Below the pieces are notes generated by a model. It was not told the origin of the DNA, searched no databases, and saw nothing but the letters and a program-made list of their open reading frames with translations. A stretch of DNA of 64,000 nucleotides from Candidatus Zixiibacteriota bacterium (GTDB lineage Bacteria > Zixibacteria > MSB-5A5 > GN15 > FEB-12), in the NCBI GenBank assembly GCA_035380245.1, contig DAOSXA010000001.1, forward strand, positions 716,069 through 780,068, given 5' to 3'. Positions 63,201 to 64,000 of the stretch are shown piece after piece. Both the position numbers and the translations under genes were made by a program. The first letter of the stretch is position 1, and each line of letters opens with the position of its first letter.

Positions 63201-63917
63201 GTCAGAAGCCGAAACCGTGAAGTTCAGGTTCACGCCCTCATCAGTCGAGCGAGCGCCAATCGCCGCCAGGACCGGGGCTTGATTCACATCGTTGACTGTA
63301 ATAGCAACAATCTCATCATCAGTGAGCGAACCATCGCTTGCCGTAAACGTCACACTATAAGGACCGGCATCGGTGAAGGTCGGAGTCCAGTCAAAGGTCG
63401 CCGTTCCGTCACCGTTATCGGTAAAGCTCGCACCGGTCGGGAGATTCGTGGCACTCAACGTGGGTGTCGTCCCGTCGGCGTCAGAGGCCGAAACCGTGAA
63501 GTTCAGGTTCACGCCCTCATCAGTCGAGCGCGCGCCAATCGCCGCCAGGACCGGGGCCTGATTCACGTCATTGACCGTAATAATCACTATTTCTGAATCG
63601 ACATCAGACGTGACAACGTCATTGGCGTAAAAGCGCACTTCGTGATCGCCGGCATCGGAGAATCCGGGCGTCCAGTCGAACGTCCCGGTGCCGTCACCGT
63701 TATCGGTGAAACTTGCACCGGTAGGCAACGTTGATGTCGTAAGAGTCGGAATGGTTGCATCGGCATCCGAAGCCGACACTCCGAAATTGAGGTTGCTGTT
63801 CTCGTTCACTGTCTGCGCTCCGATTGGAGAAAGTTCCGGAGCGGCTGTTTGCGCCAGCGCCGTTCCGGCCGACAGCAGGAGTAACGCAACGATAAATGTC
63901 AGGGTTTTGCTATACAT
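54267..63917 (-). CDS. Giant Ig-repeat surface protein (about 33 putative-Ig domains) with dockerin-like C-terminus
   Basis: The product of about 3216 residues has a signal peptide (MYSKTLTFIVALLLLSAGTALAQ). It then has about 33 Ig-like repeats of about 93 residues (He_PIG type: APVLAAIG...LPTGASFTDNGDGTGTFDWTP...GSLTDDE), and ends in a dockerin-like pair (GDTDGNLKFTINDVIYLAAYMF and ADADASGQVDVSDIAYMVNFLYHSGPRPPQ). Repeats 2-23 are nearly identical; 24-33 and the first are diverged, as is common when the ends are under different constraint. The acidic Asp-rich loops suggest Ca2+ stiffening, giving a long rod. I chose the ATG at 63917 because GGGAGGT lies 9 nt upstream; an ATG three codons earlier would abut it. 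It is likely an adhesin or surface filament, co-transcribed with the gene upstream (20-bp gap). Confidence 0.9.
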   Translation of the reverse strand: MYSKTLTFIVALLLLSAGTALAQTAAPELSPIGAQTVNENSNLNFGVSASDADATIPTLTTSTLPTGASFTDNGDGTGTFDWTPGFSDAGDHEVRFYANDVVTSDVDSEIVIITVNDVNQAPVLAAIGARSTDEGVNLNFTVSASDADGTTPTLSATNLPTGASFTDNGDGTATFDWTPTFTDAGPYSVTFTASDGSLTDDEIVAITVNDVNQAPVLAAIGARSTDEGVNLNFTVSASDADGTTPTLSATNLPTGASFTDNGDGTGTFDWTPTFTDAGPYSVTFTASDGSLTDDEIVAITVNDVNQAPVLAAIGARSTDEGVNLNFTVSASDADGTTPTLSATNLPTGASFTDNGDGTGTFDWTPTFTDAGPYSVTFTASDGSLTDDEIVAITVNDVNQAPVLAAIGARSTDEGVNLNFTVSASDADGTTPTLSATNLPTGASFTDNGDGTGTFDWTPGYTDAGSYDVTFTASDGSLTDDEIVAITVNDVNQAPVLAAIGARSTDEGVNLNFTVSASDADGTTPTLSATNLPTGASFTDNGDGTGTFDWTPTFTDAGPYSVTFTASDGSLTDDEIVAITVNDVNQAPVLAAIGARSTDEGVNLNFTVSASDADGTTPTLSATNLPTGASFTDNGDGTGTFDWTPGYTDAGSYDVTFTASDGSLTDDEIVAITVNDVNQAPVLAAIGAQSTTEDVNLNFNISATDADGTIPSFTADNLPTGATFTDNGDGTATFDWTPGYTDAGSYDVTFTASDGSLTDDEVVTITVNDAGNQAPVLAAIGARSTDEGVNLNFTVSASDADGTTPTLSATNLPTGASFTDNGDGTATFDWTPTFTDAGPYSVTFTASDGSLTDDEIVAITVNDVNQAPVLAAIGARSTDEGVNLNFTVSASDADGTTPTLSATNLPTGASFTDNGDGTGTFDWTPTFTDAGPYSVTFTASDGSLTDDEIVAITVNDVNQAPVLAAIGARSTDEGVNLSFTVSASDADGTTPTLSATNLPTGASFTDNGDGTGTFDWTPTFADAGPYSVTFTASDGSLTDDEVVTITVNDVNQAPVLAAIGAQSTTEDVNLNFNISATDADGTTPSLTADNLPTGATFTDNGDGTGTFDWTPGYTDAGSYDVTFTASDGSLTDDEVVTITVNDAGNQAPVLAAIGAQSVTEAVNLNFNISATDADGTTPSFTADNLPIGATFTDNGDGTGTFDWTPGYTDAGSYDVTFTASDGSLTDDEVVTITVNDAGNQAPVLAAIGAQSTTEDVNLNFNISATDADGTTPSFTADNLPTGATFTDNGDGTGTFDWTPGYTDAGSYDVTFTASDGSLTDDEIVTITVNDAGNQAPVLAAIGAQSTTEDVNLNFNISATDADGTTPSFTADNLPTGATFTDNGDGTGTFDWTPGYTDAGSYDVTFTASDGSLTDDEVVTITVSDAGNQAPVLAAIGAQSTTEDVNLNFNISATDADGTTPSFTADNLPTGATFTDNGDGTGTFDWTPGYTDAGSYDVTFTASDGSLTDDEVVTITVNDAGNQAPVLAAIGAQSITEDVNLNFNISATDADGTTPSFTADNLPTGATFTDNGDGTATFDWTPGYTDAGSYDVTFTASDGSLTDDEIVTITVNDAGNQAPVLAAIGAQSTTEDVNLNFNISATDADGTTPSFTADNLPTGASFTDNGDGTATFDWTPGYTDAGSYDVTFTASDGSLTDDEVVTITVNDAGNQAPVLAAIGAQSTTEDVNLNFNISATDADGTTPSFTADNLPTGATFTDNGDGTGTFDWTPGYTDAGSYDVTFTASDGSLTDDEVVTITVNDAGNQAPVLAAIGAQSTTEDVNLNFNISATDADGTTPSFTADNLPTGASFTDNGDGTGTFDWTPGYTDAGSYDVTFTASDGSLTDDEVVTITVNDAGNQAPVLAAIGAQSTTEDVNLNFNISATDADGTTPSFTADNLPTGATFTDNGDGTGTFDWTPGYTDAGSYDVTFTASDGTATDDEVVTITVNDAGNQAPVLAAIGSQLVVEAINLNFTISATDPDATIPSFTADNLPTGATFTDNGDGTGTFDWTPGYTDAGSYDVTFTASDGSLTDDEVVTITVNDAGNQAPVLAAIGAQSTTEDVNLNFNISATDADGTTPSFTADNLPTGATFTDNGDGTATFDWTPGYTDAGSYDVTFTASDGTATDDEVVTITVNDAGNQVPVLAAIGAQSTTENILLNFAISATDPDATIPTLTATNLPTGATFTDNGDGTGTFDWTPAFGDAGTYNVTFTASDGELTIDEIVEITVLDNQAPVLDEIGSQFVVEGATLSLPTSASDPDGTIPVLTVSALPSGATYTDNGDGTGLFEWITDPTMGGVYTITFYASDGELEDFEDVVISVSESGNHPPTITAIDDTTVFENGTLAVAVTAEDIDADPLALSVSTHLQNYTFVDNGDGTGLLTYTPDYFDAGLDTVKIYATELGSQGLVALEIFSITTVDVNQPPVIDSVGPFTVDVDDVLEFEIVATDSDEDSTAVVFLSIVGSLPTNASFVDNGDNTGSFSFTPEYGQEGDYTITFLAIDQGSPQLSSTRAVDITVNGINIPPVLDSIGTQKLYEGETLLLNLSATDIDGTEPPTFSTDTLYENMSLVDNGDGTAVFTFTPSFLQAGLYSIKFRAFDGHDYDREVVLIQVREAGNQAPYFDQIPAGLQVVEGTVLTDVVYAVDPELGTISISLVDGTVPNNFYLIDNGDGSAGFQFSPDYTQQGVYDIGLEVTDGELSSQSTLSIEVVDAGNQDPVLDPIGDKTVDEHVALTFSITTSDPDGDYPVITSSTLPGTATLVDNGNGTANFAWTPTYDDAGEYPVTFYATDAAEPSDVVSEEITITVVDINRAPWYFMSPFQQDTLQESETLTYEISAWDDDGTLPDIVVTLDGTDTLATNMEFTSTINGTNREGTLTFSPDYTQGDNDPDFYYVRFSVHDEMNYELTRSEVVTFRVYDKNEPPHITVNDPGPITINEGGSVDNLAALAEDNDGTVTLTVDGLPDSNYTLSQPATYALVFNFFPDYNQAGTYQLRYIAVDNDGAADTLFVDIIVLEAGNQSPYWEEYLPSTVTVYVDQTFDTTLVAIDPEGLPVTLTMDVSIPNANFVVTDNTGVFSITADPTQNGESYPVTFTVTDSESATDVMTTTFVVATYLRGDTDGNLKFTINDVIYLAAYMFRQGTAPAPLESADADASGQVDVSDIAYMVNFLYHSGPRPPQ
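57386..63563 (-). repeat. 22 tandem near-identical Ig-domain repeats (279/282 bp)
   Basis: The units fall into two families. Type A (GARSTDEG...DVNQ, 93 codons) prevails in repeats 2-7 and 9-11. Type B (GAQSTTED...DAGNQ, 94 codons) occurs in repeat 8 and prevails in 12-23. Repeats 5 and 7 are chimeras with an A front half and a B-type WTPGYTDAGSYD segment. A 407-bp block at 61087-61493 is identical to 63043-63449, 1956 bp away. Confidence 0.92.
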
Positions 63918-63937
63918 TATCCGCATACCTCCCGGAG

Positions 63938-64000
63938 CTACTTAAGCAGCAACATCTTCTTGGTTTGGCTGTCCTGTCCAACCGTGAGTTTGTACAGGTA
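63938..64000 (-). CDS. C-terminal fragment of a type IX-tail secreted protein
   Basis: The frame enters from the right edge and ends at a TAG stop (63938-63940). The 20 visible residues are YLYKLTVGQDSQTKKMLLLK, matching the terminal part of type IX sorting domains (compare YFYRLQT...KKMVLMK in the protein at 46444). The gene lies 20 bp upstream of the chosen start of the giant Ig-repeat gene, on the same strand. Its own stop codon is close to the GGGAGGT ribosome site of that gene, which suggests one operon. The rest of the protein lies outside the window. Confidence 0.85.
   Translation of the reverse strand, partial: YLYKLTVGQDSQTKKMLLLK

Noticed and set aside
57386..63563. CRISPR-like array
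   Set aside because: The units are 279-282 bp, contiguous and in frame with a coding sequence; no short direct repeats with unique spacers.
54270..63945. Many plus-strand frames opposite the giant gene
   Set aside because: They recur with the 279-bp period, so they are antisense shadows of the Ig repeats.
1..64000. tRNA or rRNA genes
   Set aside because: No T-loop plus acceptor pairing or rRNA-like stretch was recognised; tRNAscan-SE would be decisive.

Overview
The window reads as a chromosomal segment of a Gram-negative bacterium of the FCB (Fibrobacteres-Chlorobi-Bacteroidetes) superphylum, most like candidate phylum Zixibacteria. That placement is an inference. It rests on secreted proteins ending in paired dockerin-like units of the form DLVYLVAYMFxGGPAP, on type IX-secretion-like C-terminal tails (GQNYPNPFN...KKMVLMK), on thrombospondin-3/OmpA outer-membrane proteins, and on a B12-dependent ribonucleotide reductase. 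No rRNA, tRNA, CRISPR array, transposase, integrase or phage gene was found.

Region 1 (1-10.4 kb) is housekeeping: the SecA C-terminus, a lipA/ferredoxin-reductase-like pair with overlapping ends, a small lipoprotein, a CGGC-type metal protein, and the large class II ribonucleotide reductase gene nrdJ. The 1.1 kb non-coding region before nrdJ holds two candidate NrdR boxes exactly 31 bp apart, a DnaA-box dyad, and a complete promoter-to-terminator unit for a putative ~85-nt small RNA on the minus strand. Region 2 (10.7-24 kb) has a four-gene MacB-type ABC exporter operon (membrane fusion protein, two permeases, ATPase), a GNAT acetyltransferase, an ABM monooxygenase, a GEVED-domain protein with an IPTL-CTERM-like tail, a membrane cytochrome b fused to an ethylbenzene-dehydrogenase-type haem domain divergent from a porin, a DUF2089 regulator pair with a candidate operator, and a YfbK-like VWA protein whose N-terminus looks taken from a TonB receptor.

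Region 3 (24.6-46 kb) holds two paralogous secreted TSP3/dockerin proteins that share a recently homogenised 3' end, a cysteine-desulfurase-family enzyme, a GT4 glycosyltransferase, a tetrahaem cytochrome c, and a minus-strand cell-wall cluster (GGDEF, NagZ, AnmK, SpoIID/LytB, OmpA-TSP3, 2H phosphoesterase). These are followed by a polymer-forming membrane protein, a gamma-glutamyltransferase and a GH35-like protein. NagZ and AnmK are consecutive peptidoglycan-recycling enzymes, and the SpoIID and OmpA products act on or bind peptidoglycan, so this cluster is probably one envelope-remodelling unit.

Region 4 (46.4-64 kb) is an array of minus-strand secreted proteins: a protein with a type IX-like tail, a subtilisin with PKD, cohesin-like and dockerin parts, an 1112-residue dockerin protein behind a ~415-nt leader, and a ~3216-residue protein built of about 33 Ig-like repeats, 22 of them nearly identical. 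The window ends in the 3' tail of another type IX-like secreted protein. Nearly every transcription unit is closed by a clear intrinsic terminator.
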